64,000 nt of DNA from Pseudomonas sp. S09G 359 (GTDB lineage Bacteria; Pseudomonadota; Gammaproteobacteria; Pseudomonadales; Pseudomonadaceae). The notes under the pieces were generated by a model. That model did not search any database, had not been told where the DNA came from, and was given only the letters and a program-made list of their open reading frames with translations. The position numbers were made by a program, and so were the translations under genes. The stretch is from the NCBI RefSeq assembly GCF_002843605.1, contig NZ_CP025263.1, positions 4,183,501 through 4,247,500 on the forward strand, in the 5' to 3' direction. This document shows, piece by piece, positions 1 to 12,310 of the stretch (position 1 is its first letter; each line of letters begins with the position of its first letter).

Positions 1-1686
<1,686 letters not shown>

Positions 1687-1705
1687 GGTTGTAAGGATGC
1701 AAAGA

Positions 1706-1735
1706 AGCCCCGGCCCCGTGCCGGGGTTTCTGTTT
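1706..1735 (+). terminator. Intrinsic terminator after idh
   Basis: A 7-bp GC stem (CCCCGGC/GCCGGGG) with a 5-base loop, followed by TTTCTGTTT, lies 20 bases after the idh stop codon. Confidence 0.8.
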
Positions 1736-1770
1736 ATGCCCCCGATTTAATTGAAAAAACCCAATCAAAA

Positions 1771-1858
1771 TGTGGGAGGGGCTTGCCCCCGATGGCGGTG
1801 GGTCAGGCACAGCTATATAAACTGACACTCCCGCATCGGGGGCAAGCCCCCTCCCACA
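1771..1858. repeat. REPIN (inverted REP pair)
   Basis: Begins TGTGGGAGGGGCTTGCCCCC and ends with the inverted arm GGGGGCAAGCCCCCTCCCACA, with about 40 bases between them. It lies between the idh terminator and the Nudix gene. It is open in the Nudix frame, which lets a longer but spurious N-terminus be read. Confidence 0.85.
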
Positions 1859-1911
1859 CTGACTGTTATCCTGTTCCAGGACTGCAGCGCATCTTGAATC
1901 CAGAGGCATTC

Positions 1912-2358
1912 ATGACCTGGCAACCCCACATTACCGTCGCCACCATCGTCGAAGACAACGGCCGCTTCCTGATGGTTGAGGAACTCAAAGGCGGTCGCGC
2001 CGTGCTCAATCAGCCCGCCGGCCACTTGGACCCGAACGAAACCCTGACCGACGCCGCCGTGCGCGAAACCCTCGAAGAAACCGGCTGGGACGTCGAAGCC
2101 ACTGGCATTGTCGGCATCTACCTGTACACCGCCCCCAGCAATGGCGTGACCTACCAGCGCGTCTGCTTCATCGCCAAAGCCCTGCAGCACCATCCGGACT
2201 ATCAGCTGGACGAAGGCATCGTGCGTGCCCGCTGGCTCACCCGTGACGAGCTGATGGCCTTGCGCAGTGACTGGCGCAGCGAGCTGATCATCCGCTGCAT
2301 CGATGATTATCTGGCCGGCCACAGGCACAGTCTCGAATTGATCCGCCCTTCTCTTTAG
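1912..2358 (+). CDS. Nudix hydrolase (NudJ-like)
   Basis: Predicted 148-residue cytoplasmic pyrophosphohydrolase acting on a nucleoside diphosphate linked to another group. The Nudix box GX5EX7REUXEEXGU is complete at about residues 37-59 (G37, E43, R51, E52, E55, E56, G58). Length and position just before mnmA fit NudJ, which in E. coli removes phosphates from thiamine pyrophosphate precursors and nucleotides; the substrate here is not shown by sequence. I chose the ATG at 1912 because any earlier in-frame start would translate the REPIN. About 60 bases separate it from mnmA. Confidence 0.9.
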   Translation: MTWQPHITVATIVEDNGRFLMVEELKGGRAVLNQPAGHLDPNETLTDAAVRETLEETGWDVEATGIVGIYLYTAPSNGVTYQRVCFIAKALQHHPDYQLDEGIVRARWLTRDELMALRSDWRSELIIRCIDDYLAGHRHSLELIRPSL

Positions 2359-2417
2359 CCTTGAAGGCTTGAGCCTGATAGAATCGCGTCCTTTTTCAAG
2401 ACACCCGTTGAAACCCT

Positions 2418-3542
2418 ATGCGTGATCCAGCCCCTTCTGACACACAAAAGAAGCGCGTCATCGTCGGCATGTCCGGCGGCGTGGATTCTTCCGTTTCCGC
2501 CGTTCTGCTCATGGAGCAGGGTTATGAGGTGGAAGGCCTGTTCATGAAGAACTGGGAAGAAGACGATGGAACGGAATATTGCACCGCCATGGACGACCTG
2601 GCAGACGCCCAGGCCGTCTGCGACAAAATTGGCATCAAACTGCACACTGCCAACTTTGCTGCCGAATACTGGGACAACGTGTTCGAGCACTTCCTGGCCG
2701 AATACAAGGCCGGCCGCACGCCGAACCCGGACATCCTGTGTAACCGCGAAATCAAGTTCAAGGCGTTCCTCGACTACGCGATGATCCTCGGTGCCGACCT
2801 GATTGCTACTGGCCACTACGTGCGCCGTCGCGATATCGACGGTCGCACCGAGCTGCTCAAGGGCCTGGACCCGAACAAGGACCAGAGCTACTTCCTGCAC
2901 GCCGTCGGCGGCGAACAGATCGCCAAGACCCTGTTCCCGGTGGGCGAGCTGGAAAAACCCGAAGTACGCCGAATCGCCGAGAAACACGGCCTGGCCACTG
3001 CCAAGAAGAAGGATTCCACCGGGATCTGCTTTATTGGCGAGCGCCGTTTCAGCGACTTCCTCAAGCAATACTTGCCGGCGCAACCGGGCGAGATCAAAAC
3101 CACCGACGGTGAAGTGATCGGCCGCCACCACGGCCTGATGTACCACACCATTGGCCAGCGCCAGGGCCTGGGGATCGGCGGTTTGAAAGACGCCGGCGAA
3201 GAGCCGTGGTACGTGCTGGTGAAGGATCTGGAACACAACGTGCTGATCGTCGGCCAGGGCAACGAACACCCGCTGCTGTTCTCTGGCGCGCTGCTGGCTT
3301 CGGAGATCTATTGGGTCAACCCGATCGACCTGAGCACCCCGCGCCGCCTGACCGCCAAAGTGCGCTATCGCCAGGGCGACCAGCCCTGCACCCTGGAAAA
3401 AACCGCCAGCGGCTACCGCGCCACCTTCGACGACCCGCAGCGCGCGGTCACGCCCGGCCAGTCCGTGGTGTTCTATGACGGCGAGATCTGCCTGGGCGGC
3501 GGCGTGATTGAAGTCGCCGAGCCCTGGAGCAACCCGGCATGA
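2418..3542 (+). CDS. mnmA: tRNA-specific 2-thiouridylase MnmA
   Basis: Makes the 2-thio group of 5-methylaminomethyl-2-thiouridine at wobble position 34 of Lys, Glu and Gln tRNAs, using ATP and sulfur relayed by the TusA-E chain. The 374-residue protein has the PP-loop SGGVDSS at residues 19-25 and the two catalytic cysteines Cys108 (NPDILCNRE) and Cys204 (STGICFIG), matching the pair known in E. coli MnmA. The stop codon overlaps the start of hflD by 4 bases, so the two are translationally coupled. The length is normal for the family. Confidence 0.98.
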   Translation: MRDPAPSDTQKKRVIVGMSGGVDSSVSAVLLMEQGYEVEGLFMKNWEEDDGTEYCTAMDDLADAQAVCDKIGIKLHTANFAAEYWDNVFEHFLAEYKAGRTPNPDILCNREIKFKAFLDYAMILGADLIATGHYVRRRDIDGRTELLKGLDPNKDQSYFLHAVGGEQIAKTLFPVGELEKPEVRRIAEKHGLATAKKKDSTGICFIGERRFSDFLKQYLPAQPGEIKTTDGEVIGRHHGLMYHTIGQRQGLGIGGLKDAGEEPWYVLVKDLEHNVLIVGQGNEHPLLFSGALLASEIYWVNPIDLSTPRRLTAKVRYRQGDQPCTLEKTASGYRATFDDPQRAVTPGQSVVFYDGEICLGGGVIEVAEPWSNPA

Positions 3543-4162
3543 GCCCGACCCAGGAGCAGTTGACGGCACTAGGCGGGGTTTTCCTTGCCGCGGTGCTGGT
3601 GGACAAGATCGCCAAGACTGGCCAGGTCACGGAAGCGGGCCTGACCTGCATGCTCGGCAGCCTGCTGATCCGTGACCCCAAGGACACCCTGGAAGTGTAC
3701 GGTGGCGACGATATTGCCTTGCGTGAAGGTTACCGCGCATTGATCGGCGCCCTGGAACGCGACCCGAGCACCTTGCAGCGCGAACCGCTGCGGTATGCCC
3801 TGTCGATGCTCGGCCTTGAGCGCCAATTGGCCAAGCGCGACGACATGCTGGAAATCATCGGCAAGCGCCTGCCGCAAATTCAGTCCCAGGTTGAACACTT
3901 CGGCCCGGCCCACGAAAACGTGGTCGCCGCCTGTGGCGCGCTGTACCAGGACACCTTGAGCACCTTGCGCCAGCGCATCCAGGTGCACGGCGACATGCGC
4001 AACCTGCAGCAACCGAACAACGCCTCGAAAATCCGCGCCTTGCTCCTGGCCGGTATTCGTTCGGCGCGGTTGTGGCGGCAGTTGGGCGGCCATCGCTGGC
4101 AGCTGGTGATCAGCCGGCGCAAATTGCTCAAAGAGCTTTACCCGTTGATGCGCAACGAATAA
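3539..4162 (+). CDS. hflD: HflD, high-frequency lysogenization protein homologue
   Basis: A 207-residue, mostly helical, cytoplasmic or membrane-associated protein. In E. coli HflD binds the phage lambda CII activator; its ordinary host role is unclear. The mnmA-hflD-purB order is conserved in gammaproteobacteria and supports the call. The start overlaps the mnmA stop (ATGA). The protein contains the pattern [21 protein letters not shown], with the usual HflD motif 'RYxxxLLxLERKL' recognisable. A terminator follows, so mnmA and hflD form a two-gene unit. Confidence 0.93.
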   Translation: MSPTQEQLTALGGVFLAAVLVDKIAKTGQVTEAGLTCMLGSLLIRDPKDTLEVYGGDDIALREGYRALIGALERDPSTLQREPLRYALSMLGLERQLAKRDDMLEIIGKRLPQIQSQVEHFGPAHENVVAACGALYQDTLSTLRQRIQVHGDMRNLQQPNNASKIRALLLAGIRSARLWRQLGGHRWQLVISRRKLLKELYPLMRNE

Positions 4163-4199
4163 GTCGCAGCAACCCGCTTTTTTATCGCCTCACGCGTAA

Positions 4200-5657
<1,458 letters not shown>

Positions 5658-5677
5658 TTAGCGCAAGCCCTCTTGAG

Positions 5678-5702
5678 ACGCCCGGCAGCGCCGGGCGTTT
5701 TT
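5678..5702 (+). terminator. Intrinsic terminator after purB
   Basis: The 8-bp stem CGCCCGGC/GCCGGGCG with a 3-base loop is followed directly by TTTTTATT. Confidence 0.9.
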
Positions 5703-5741
5703 ATTCCAGTCTGAAAAGTGCTTTTTTTCAATAGGTTACAC

Positions 5742-6908
5742 ATGAATCCTGATATCCCTCTTCAACTTCTGGGCGGCATCACGGCACGGGAATTCCTGCG
5801 CGACTACTGGCAGAAAAAACCCCTGCTGATCCGTCAGGCCATCCCTGATTTCGAAAGCCCGATCGACGCCGACGAACTCGCAGGCCTGGCCCTGGAAGAA
5901 GAAGTCGAATCGCGCCTGGTGATCGAGCACGGCGAACGCCCATGGGAACTGCGCCGCGGCCCGTTCGCCGAAGACACCTTCAGCACCCTGCCCGAGCGCG
6001 AGTGGACCCTGCTGGTGCAGGCGGTCGACCAGTTCGTGCCGGAAGTGGCCGAGCTGCTGGAGCAGTTCCGCTTCCTGCCAAGCTGGCGCATCGACGATGT
6101 GATGATCAGCTTCGCCGCGCCAGGTGGCAGCGTCGGTCCGCACTTCGACAACTACGATGTGTTCCTGCTGCAAGCCCAAGGCAAGCGCAACTGGAAGATC
6201 GGCCAGATGTGCAACTCCGAAAGCCCGCTGCTGCAACACGCGGACCTGCGCATCCTCGCTGAATTCGAAGAAAGCGCCGAATGGGTACTGGAACCGGGCG
6301 ACATGCTCTACCTGCCGCCGCGCCTGGCGCACTTCGGCATTGCCGAAGATGATTGCATGACCTACTCGGTCGGTTTCCGTGCACCGAGCGCCGCTGAAGT
6401 GCTGACCCACTTCACCGACTTCCTCAGCCAGTACCTGACCGACGAAGAACGCTACACCGACGCCGACGCACAACCGGTCAGCGACCCGCACCAGATCCAG
6501 AGCGACGCCCTCGACCGCCTCAAGAGCCTGCTGGCCGAGCACATGAGCGACGAGCGCATGTTGCTGACCTGGTTCGGCCAGTTCATGACCGAGCCACGCT
6601 ACCCAGAACTGGTGGCCGGCGAAGAACTGGACGAGCAGGACTTTATCAGCCACCTGCAAGACGGCGCGATTCTGGTGCGCAACCCGAGCGCCCGCCTGGC
6701 GTGGTCCGAAGTCGACGACGACGTGCTGCTGTTCGCCAGCGGCCAGAGCCGTTACCTGCCGGGCAAGCTGCGCGAACTGCTGAAACTGGTGTGCGCCGCC
6801 GATTCCCTGCACGCCGAGAACCTCGGCGTGTGGCTCGCGGACGAAGACGGTCGCGACCTGCTGTGCGAACTGGTCAAGCAAGGGAGCCTGGGGTTTGCCG
6901 ATGAATAA
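5742..6908 (+). CDS. roxA: Ribosomal protein L16 arginine 3-hydroxylase (RoxA/YcfD, JmjC cupin)
   Basis: Predicted Fe(II)/2-oxoglutarate oxygenase that hydroxylates an arginine of ribosomal protein L16. The 388-residue protein has the metal-binding triad of the JmjC fold: His134 and Asp136 in VGPHFDNYDVF and His197 in PPRLAHFGIA. The rest is the winged-helix C-terminal part typical of this group. The ATG at 5742 is chosen because homologues begin MNPD; a longer reading has no ribosome-binding support. The stop overlaps the next gene by 8 bases. Confidence 0.93.
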   Translation: MNPDIPLQLLGGITAREFLRDYWQKKPLLIRQAIPDFESPIDADELAGLALEEEVESRLVIEHGERPWELRRGPFAEDTFSTLPEREWTLLVQAVDQFVPEVAELLEQFRFLPSWRIDDVMISFAAPGGSVGPHFDNYDVFLLQAQGKRNWKIGQMCNSESPLLQHADLRILAEFEESAEWVLEPGDMLYLPPRLAHFGIAEDDCMTYSVGFRAPSAAEVLTHFTDFLSQYLTDEERYTDADAQPVSDPHQIQSDALDRLKSLLAEHMSDERMLLTWFGQFMTEPRYPELVAGEELDEQDFISHLQDGAILVRNPSARLAWSEVDDDVLLFASGQSRYLPGKLRELLKLVCAADSLHAENLGVWLADEDGRDLLCELVKQGSLGFADE

Positions 6909-7323
6909 GATTCACGTAAGTGTCGCGGACTGGCAAAAGGATATCGCCGAGATTCGGCGCATTCGTGAAGCGGTATTTATCGCTGAACAATCGGTCCCAC
7001 CAGAGCTTGAGTGGGACGCAGACGACGCAGATGCCGTGCATTTCCTCGCATTCGAAGGCGACTTTCCGATTGGCACGGCGCGCCTGCTGCCTAGCGGTGA
7101 GATCGGCCGCGTGTCGGTACTCAAGGACTGGCGTGGCCTGAAGGTCGGCGACAAGCTGATGGAAGCGGTGATTGGCGTGGCCGAGCAACGCGGCCAGGCC
7201 AAGCAGTTCCTCAGTGCGCAGGTGTATGCGGCGCCATTCTACGAGCGACTGGGCTTCAAGATCGTCAGCGATGAGTTCCTGGAAGTCGGGATTCCGCATG
7301 TGGATATGGTGCGCGAGGGCTGA
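6901..7323 (+). CDS. GNAT-family N-acetyltransferase
   Basis: A 140-residue single-domain acetyltransferase using acetyl-CoA. The pyrophosphate-binding motif A is visible around IGRVSVLKDWRGLKVGDKL, with the R-G-x-x-x-G loop, followed by the helix of motif A and a C-terminal AxxFYERLGFK segment (motif B). The ATG at 6901 lies inside the 3' end of roxA, so the two are co-translated and may act on related targets. The substrate cannot be read from the sequence; ElaA/YjcF-type proteins are the closest style. Confidence 0.88.
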   Translation: MNKIHVSVADWQKDIAEIRRIREAVFIAEQSVPPELEWDADDADAVHFLAFEGDFPIGTARLLPSGEIGRVSVLKDWRGLKVGDKLMEAVIGVAEQRGQAKQFLSAQVYAAPFYERLGFKIVSDEFLEVGIPHVDMVREG

Positions 7324-7345
7324 TTCCAGACCGAGTCGCGCCCTT

Positions 7346-7414
7346 CGCGAGCAAGCCCGCTCCCACACTGACCGCACACAAGGTCAAAATGTGGGAGGGG
7401 GCTTGCCCCTGACG
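7346..7414. repeat. Outward-facing REP doublet
   Basis: A right-type arm CGCGAGCAAGCCCGCTCCCACA (7346-7367) comes before a left-type arm TGTGGGAGGGGGCTTGCCCC (from 7390). This is the reverse of the normal REPIN order, and the arms belong to two sequence classes. Confidence 0.7.
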
Positions 7415-7432
7415 GCTATTTCAGCAACACCC

Positions 7433-7460
7433 AAAATGCCCTGCCATGCCAGGGCATTTT
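7433..7460. terminator. Intrinsic terminator after roxA-GNAT
   Basis: An 11-bp perfect stem AAAATGCCCTG/CAGGGCATTTT with a 6-base loop. The A-tract and T-tract in the stem make it work in either direction. Confidence 0.8.
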
Positions 7461-7541
7461 GCTGTCTAGGATTCAACTTGCACCCCGCCAGGCCGACAAA
7501 CTGGCACTATCACGCCTAAATGACTCGCAGAGATAACGGAC

Positions 7542-8279
7542 ATGTCCCTACGCACCCTGCTCACCGCCCTCCTCCTGACCGCCAGCGCATCGGCAATCGC
7601 CGACACGGAAGTCGTCAACCTGAGCAATCGCACCAGCGCCGACCTGTTGCCCGTGGCGCAGAATTTCATCGGCAAGGACGGCACCGTGAGCGCCTATGGC
7701 AACCAGCTTATCGTTAACGCCGAGCCTGGCAAGATCCAGGACCTGCGCGCCCTCCTCGCGCAACTGGACACACCCGCCAAGCGCCTGCTGATCACTGTCG
7801 ACACCAATGAAAACAACCAGCAAAACACCACGAACAGCCAAACCCGCATCATCAGCTACGGCACCGCCAGCCGTGACGGCGGCGTCCAGCAGATCCAGGC
7901 CAGCGAAGGTGTGCCCGCGCTGATCCAGGTAGGTCAGAGCGTGCCGCTGACCACCACCCAGCCTGACGCGTACGGCCGCCCGCAAAACCAGACCCAGTAT
8001 CGCAACGTCACCCAGGGTTTCTACGTGACCGCCAGCGTCACCGGCGAGACCGTCCACCTGGCAATCAGTACCAACCGTGACCGCATGAGCCAGGAACGTC
8101 CCGATGTAGTGAACGTGCAAAGCACCGACACAACCGTCAGCGGGCGCCTGGGCGAATGGATCCCCCTGGCCGGCATCAATCGCGAGACCCAGGCCGACAA
8201 ATCCTCTACAACCCGCAGCTACTCTACTCAAGGCCGTGATGACCTGACTTTGCGGGTCAAGGTCGACACCTTGAACTGA
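7542..8279 (+). CDS. Exported secretin-like protein (N1-type domain plus beta domain), function unknown
   Basis: A 245-residue protein with a clear signal peptide (residues about 1-20, LLTASASAIA then DTEV). Residues about 23-85 resemble the NolW/N1-type ring-building domain of secretins (VVNLSNRTSADLLPVAQ, then an NQLIVNAEP strand and an LxxLLAQLDTP helix). Residues about 130-245 look like a shortened secretin beta domain (GQSVPLTTTQP, LAISTNRD, LTLRVKV). No type II, III or IV pilus genes are near, and the usual full secretin is over 500 residues. It is probably a free periplasmic protein rather than a channel. Homologues are seen at this locus in other pseudomonads. Confidence 0.75.
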   Translation: MSLRTLLTALLLTASASAIADTEVVNLSNRTSADLLPVAQNFIGKDGTVSAYGNQLIVNAEPGKIQDLRALLAQLDTPAKRLLITVDTNENNQQNTTNSQTRIISYGTASRDGGVQQIQASEGVPALIQVGQSVPLTTTQPDAYGRPQNQTQYRNVTQGFYVTASVTGETVHLAISTNRDRMSQERPDVVNVQSTDTTVSGRLGEWIPLAGINRETQADKSSTTRSYSTQGRDDLTLRVKVDTLN

Positions 8280-8773
8280 AGCACCAAAAACTGACTGATG
8301 AGTCGTCTTAGACTAAAGATGTAGTGCTCGAAAAAAAGCACTACAAAACATTTGACGATCCAAACAAGCATGGGCATGATGGCCTCGCTCCCGCTAATCA
8401 GGGGCCCTGGCAAGGGCCTTCGGATCGCCGCTCTAAGTTACCCACCTGAGCCGATTCGTGTCTGTACCGCCCACAAGGCGTGTTTGACGAGGTTGCGACT
8501 GGAACGAAGTTGTCCCGAGGGACGGAAGCTAACCAGGTAACCCGGCAACACGCTGATGGATCGTACAAAGGCCCACGACGCCCGAAGACTGTTCGCAGTT
8601 CGCCCTTACCTGCTCAACTCCCCCTTGAGCCAATCGTTCATCCCGTCGCCTTCCCCGCCAAGCCTGACTTGACCGCCTAAGCTTCTGGTCAGCGAGCAGC
8701 CATAACCACGCACTGATTACGTGGCTGGCAAATGGAATTTTCCACCTAGACCTATGCGACGAGGTTTTTCCCC
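8280..8773 (+). other. 494-base gene-free leader upstream of aceA; possible ncRNA or long 5' UTR
   Basis: No open frame here looks like a protein. There is a perfect 8-bp hairpin GTAGTGCT/AGCACTAC at 8321-8344 and several short complementary stretches at about 8455-8620, such as GTTGTCCCGAGGGACG and GGTAACCCGG, which suggest a folded RNA. The aceA ribosome-binding region (CGACGAGG) is at the right end. I do not recognise a known RNA family. Confidence 0.45.
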
Positions 8774-10099
8774 ATGGCACTGACACGCGAACAGCAAATT
8801 GCAGCCCTTGAAAAAGACTGGGCTGAAAACCCACGCTGGAAAGGCGTGACCCGCGCTTATTCCGCTGCTGACGTCGTCCGCCTGCGTGGCTCGGTGCAAC
8901 CCGAGCACACCTTCGCAAAACTCGGCGCCGAGAAGCTGTGGAACCTGGTTACCCAGGGCGCCAAGCCGTCCTTCCGTCCCGACAAAGATTTCGTCAACTG
9001 CATGGGCGCCCTCACTGGCGGCCAGGCAGTGCAACAGGTAAAAGCCGGTATCCAGGCGATCTACCTGTCCGGCTGGCAAGTGGCAGCGGACAACAACTCC
9101 GCTGAATCCATGTACCCCGACCAATCGCTGTACCCGGTGGACTCGGTTCCAACCGTGGTCAAGCGCATCAACAACTCGTTCCGTCGTGCCGACCAGATCC
9201 AGTGGAAAGCCGGTAAAGGCCCGGGCGATGAAGGCTACATCGACTACTTCGCACCGATCGTGGCGGATGCTGAAGCCGGTTTCGGCGGCGTACTGAACGC
9301 CTACGAGCTGATGAAGAGCATGATCGAGGCTGGCGCTGCCGGCGTGCACTTCGAAGACCAACTGGCGTCGGTGAAGAAATGCGGCCACATGGGCGGCAAG
9401 GTACTCGTGCCTACCCAGGAAGCCGTACAAAAGCTGACCGCTGCCCGCTTGGCCGCTGACGTTGCCGGCACCCCGACCATCATCCTGGCCCGTACCGACG
9501 CCAACGCCGCCGACTTGCTGACCTCGGACTGCGATCCATACGACCAGCCATTCGTGACCGGCGAGCGCACCCAGGAAGGCTTCTACAAAGTACGCGCCGG
9601 CCTCGACCAGGCAATCGCCCGTGGCCTGGCCTACGCCCCCTATGCCGACCTGATCTGGTGCGAAACCGCCAAGCCGGACCTGGACGAAGCCCGTCGTTTC
9701 GCCGAAGCGATCAAAAAGGAATACCCGGACCAGCTGCTGTCCTACAACTGCTCGCCTTCTTTCAACTGGAAGAAGAACCTGGACGACGCGACCATCGCCA
9801 AGTTCCAGCGCGAACTGTCGGCCATGGGCTACAAGCACCAGTTCATCACCCTGGCTGGCATTCACAACATGTGGCACAGCATGTTCAACCTGGCGCACGA
9901 CTACGCCCGCAACGACATGACCGCCTACGTGAAGCTGCAAGAGCAGGAATTCGCTGACGCCGCCAAGGGCTACACCTTTGTGGCGCACCAGCAGGAAGTA
10001 GGCACCGGCTACTTCGACGACATGACCACCGTGATCCAGGGCGGCACCTCGTCCGTGACCGCGCTGACCGGTTCGACCGAAGAAGAGCAGTTCCACTAA
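8774..10099 (+). CDS. aceA: Isocitrate lyase AceA
   Basis: Cleaves isocitrate to succinate and glyoxylate, the first step of the glyoxylate bypass needed for growth on acetate and fatty acids. The 441-residue protein contains the active-site signature KKCGHMGGK at residues 201-209 with catalytic Cys203, and the Mg-binding DAEAGFGG loop at about 165-172. It is transcribed alone, with a long untranslated leader and its own terminator. In this window idh at the left edge competes for the same substrate. Confidence 0.98.
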   Translation: MALTREQQIAALEKDWAENPRWKGVTRAYSAADVVRLRGSVQPEHTFAKLGAEKLWNLVTQGAKPSFRPDKDFVNCMGALTGGQAVQQVKAGIQAIYLSGWQVAADNNSAESMYPDQSLYPVDSVPTVVKRINNSFRRADQIQWKAGKGPGDEGYIDYFAPIVADAEAGFGGVLNAYELMKSMIEAGAAGVHFEDQLASVKKCGHMGGKVLVPTQEAVQKLTAARLAADVAGTPTIILARTDANAADLLTSDCDPYDQPFVTGERTQEGFYKVRAGLDQAIARGLAYAPYADLIWCETAKPDLDEARRFAEAIKKEYPDQLLSYNCSPSFNWKKNLDDATIAKFQRELSAMGYKHQFITLAGIHNMWHSMFNLAHDYARNDMTAYVKLQEQEFADAAKGYTFVAHQQEVGTGYFDDMTTVIQGGTSSVTALTGSTEEEQFH

Positions 10100-10162
10100 G
10101 CACCGCGTACACGGCCACTGCGGCCCCAAGGAAGACCTAACCGCAGTGCCGCACAACAATCA

Positions 10163-10190
10163 CGCCCCGACTGGTTCGGGGCGTTTTTTT
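10163..10190 (+). terminator. Intrinsic terminator after aceA
   Basis: The 8-bp stem CGCCCCGA/TCGGGGCG with a 5-base loop is followed by seven T. Confidence 0.93.
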
Positions 10191-10200
10191 GCCTGGAGAA

Positions 10201-10765
10201 AATCCTATTGATCCACTGCGGGTTAAATGTGGGAGGGGGCTTGCTCCCGATGGCGGCGTGTCAGTTAGTACTTCTGTGACTGATCCACCCCCATCGGGGG
10301 CAAGCCCCCTCCCACATTGGAAATATGCCCAGCCTGAAAATTTCGCGCAAAATATTGATCCAGAGCGGTATCCACCCAATGTTGCCAGCACAAAGCCTAC
10401 TGACTCACTGTGGGCTAAATGTGGGAGGGGGCTTGCCCCCGATGGCGGCGTGTTAGTCAGTACCTCTGTGACTGATCCACCCCCATCGGGGGCAAGCCCC
10501 CTCCCACATTGGAAATATGCCCAGCCCGAAAATATTGCGCAAAACATTCATCCAGAACGGTATCCACCCAATGTTGCCTGCACAAAGCCTACTGACTCAT
10601 TGCGGGCTAAATGTGGGAGGGGGCTTGCCCCCGATGGCGGCGTGTCAGTCAGTACCTCTGTGACTGATCCAACCCCATCGGGGGCAAGCCCCCTTCCACA
10701 TTGGAAATATGCCCAGCCTGAAAATTTCGGGCAAAACATTGATCCAGAGCGGTATTCACCCGATT
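10201..10765. repeat. Tandem array, three 192-bp units each with one REPIN
   Basis: REPINs lie at 10228-10316, 10420-10508 and 10612-10700, exactly 192 bp apart. The spacers between them (TTGGAAATATGCCCAGCC onward) repeat as well, so whole units were duplicated, not single REPINs inserted. Because 192 is divisible by 3, one frame stays open through the array; that is not a gene. The third unit decays after about 10755. Confidence 0.9.
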
Positions 10766-11139
10766 CAAATCGGTTAAAAGATCCGTTCCAGCAACTAAGC
10801 GCTAATCATGCAAGTAACGGCAACTTCCCCCGCCATACGAGAAACATTCGCTTAAACCTCATGCAAACAATATTCATTATCATTTAGAGCATGAAAACTT
10901 CGTTACAGGTCAAACAAAACTTAATTGTTCAAAAGCCCGCTAATGCCCGCCACACAAGGGTTGCAGCCCCAAGAAGGTGCACTATGTCCTTATTCCGCCA
11001 AATAATTTCGCTATAGGAATTTTACTTGCCCGGTGTTTAGCCATAAAATCACCGCGATTGATTGCAGTGCGACATATCGTCACTGCATCGTTACTTTTTC
11101 GAGCTCAGAGACCTTTGCTCTCTGTTAAGGATTTCCAGC
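10766..11139 (+). promoter_or_regulatory. nuoA: Upstream region of the nuo operon
   Basis: A 374-base AT-richer stretch without a credible gene, between the repeat array and nuoA. It must hold the nuo promoter, though I cannot pick -35/-10 boxes with confidence. A Fur-box-like element (AATATTCATTATCATT) is at 10869-10884. The nuoA ribosome-binding site (TTAAGGA) is at about 11126-11132. Confidence 0.55.
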
Positions 11140-11553
11140 ATGACCGAAGCGACAGGACTCATGGCCCACAACTGGGGCTTTGCCATTTTCCTCCTCGGTG
11201 TTGTCGGCCTCTGCGCCTTCATGCTCGGCGTCTCCAGCCTCCTCGGGTCAAAAGCCTGGGGCCGCAGCAAAAACGAACCGTTCGAGTCCGGCATGCTACC
11301 TACAGGTGGCGCCCGCTTGCGGCTCTCAGCCAAATTCTATCTGGTCGCGATGCTGTTCGTGATCTTCGATATCGAAGCCCTCTTTCTCTTTGCCTGGTCT
11401 GTGTCCGTCCGCGAAAGCGGCTGGACCGGATTCGTCGAAGCTCTCGTTTTCATAGCAATTCTGTTGGCAGGTCTTGTCTACCTATTCCGAGTGGGCGCCC
11501 TTGATTGGGCTCCGGAAGCTCGTCGTAAGCGGCAAGCGAAGCTGAAACAATGA
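11140..11553 (+). CDS. nuoA: NADH-quinone oxidoreductase subunit A
   Basis: Small membrane subunit of complex I near the quinone site, 137 residues with three predicted membrane helices. The conserved loop [22 protein letters not shown] is present between helices 1 and 2. I chose the ATG at 11140 ([10 protein letters not shown]), which gives the normal length and follows a TAAGGA site; longer readings add an unsupported leader. It is the first gene of the 13-gene nuo operon. Confidence 0.96.
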   Translation: MTEATGLMAHNWGFAIFLLGVVGLCAFMLGVSSLLGSKAWGRSKNEPFESGMLPTGGARLRLSAKFYLVAMLFVIFDIEALFLFAWSVSVRESGWTGFVEALVFIAILLAGLVYLFRVGALDWAPEARRKRQAKLKQ

Positions 11554-11563
11554 GGCTTTGGCG

Positions 11564-12238
11564 ATGCAATACAATCTCACCAGGATCGACCCGGATGCTC
11601 CTAACGAGCAGTACCCCATCGGCGAACGGGAAACCGTTTCCGACCCGTTAGAAGACCAAGTCCACAAAAACATCTACATGGGCAAGCTCGAAGACGTGCT
11701 GAGTGGCGCGGTCAACTGGGGGCGTAAAAACTCCCTGTGGCCGTACAACTTCGGTCTTTCGTGCTGCTACGTGGAAATGACCACCGCCTTCACGGCGCCC
11801 CATGACATCGCGCGCTTTGGCGCCGAAGTTATCCGGGCATCACCGCGCCAGGCGGATTTCATGGTTATCGCCGGAACCTGCTTTATCAAGATGGCGCCGA
11901 TCATTCAGCGTCTCTACGAGCAAATGCTCGAACCGAAGTGGGTTATCTCCATGGGTTCGTGCGCCAACTCCGGTGGCATGTACGACATCTACTCCGTAGT
12001 CCAGGGGGTGGACAAGTTCCTGCCCGTGGATGTCTACGTGCCTGGCTGCCCGCCCCGCCCAGAAGCATTCCTGCAAGGCTTGATGCTGTTGCAGGAATCG
12101 ATTGGCAAGGAGCGTCGCCCGCTGTCCTGGGTCGTCGGCGATCAAGGCGTGTACCGCGCCGAGATGCCGTCGCAAAAGGAACAGCGCCGCGAACAGCGAA
12201 TCGCAGTCACCAACCTGCGCAGCCCCGACGAAGTCTGA
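11564..12238 (+). CDS. nuoB: NADH-quinone oxidoreductase subunit B
   Basis: Peripheral-arm subunit that holds the terminal [4Fe-4S] cluster N2, the direct electron donor to ubiquinone. The 224-residue protein has the four expected cysteines: the adjacent pair in GLSCCYVEM, one in MGSCANSGG and one in PGCPPRPE. The ATG at 11564 lies 10 bases after nuoA and gives the family N-terminus [13 protein letters not shown]. Confidence 0.98.
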   Translation: MQYNLTRIDPDAPNEQYPIGERETVSDPLEDQVHKNIYMGKLEDVLSGAVNWGRKNSLWPYNFGLSCCYVEMTTAFTAPHDIARFGAEVIRASPRQADFMVIAGTCFIKMAPIIQRLYEQMLEPKWVISMGSCANSGGMYDIYSVVQGVDKFLPVDVYVPGCPPRPEAFLQGLMLLQESIGKERRPLSWVVGDQGVYRAEMPSQKEQRREQRIAVTNLRSPDEV

Positions 12239-12310
12239 TCCAGCCCCGCTTCTTTTATAGAACGAAAACCTGGCTTCATTCTTTACGTTGACCGAAAGCG
12301 ATAAAAAACC

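Noticed and set aside
3539..4162. Prophage gene, suggested by the name HflD
   Set aside because: HflD is a chromosomal gene conserved next to mnmA and purB; no phage genes are nearby.
8352..8680. Small frames of 62 and 66 codons upstream of aceA
   Set aside because: They overlap each other, have no ribosome-binding site and their sequences are unlike any protein pattern.
10189..10887. Open frame of 232 codons coding a repetitive protein
   Set aside because: It is three 192-bp REPIN units read in the only frame without stops; no ribosome-binding site, and the frame spans palindromes.
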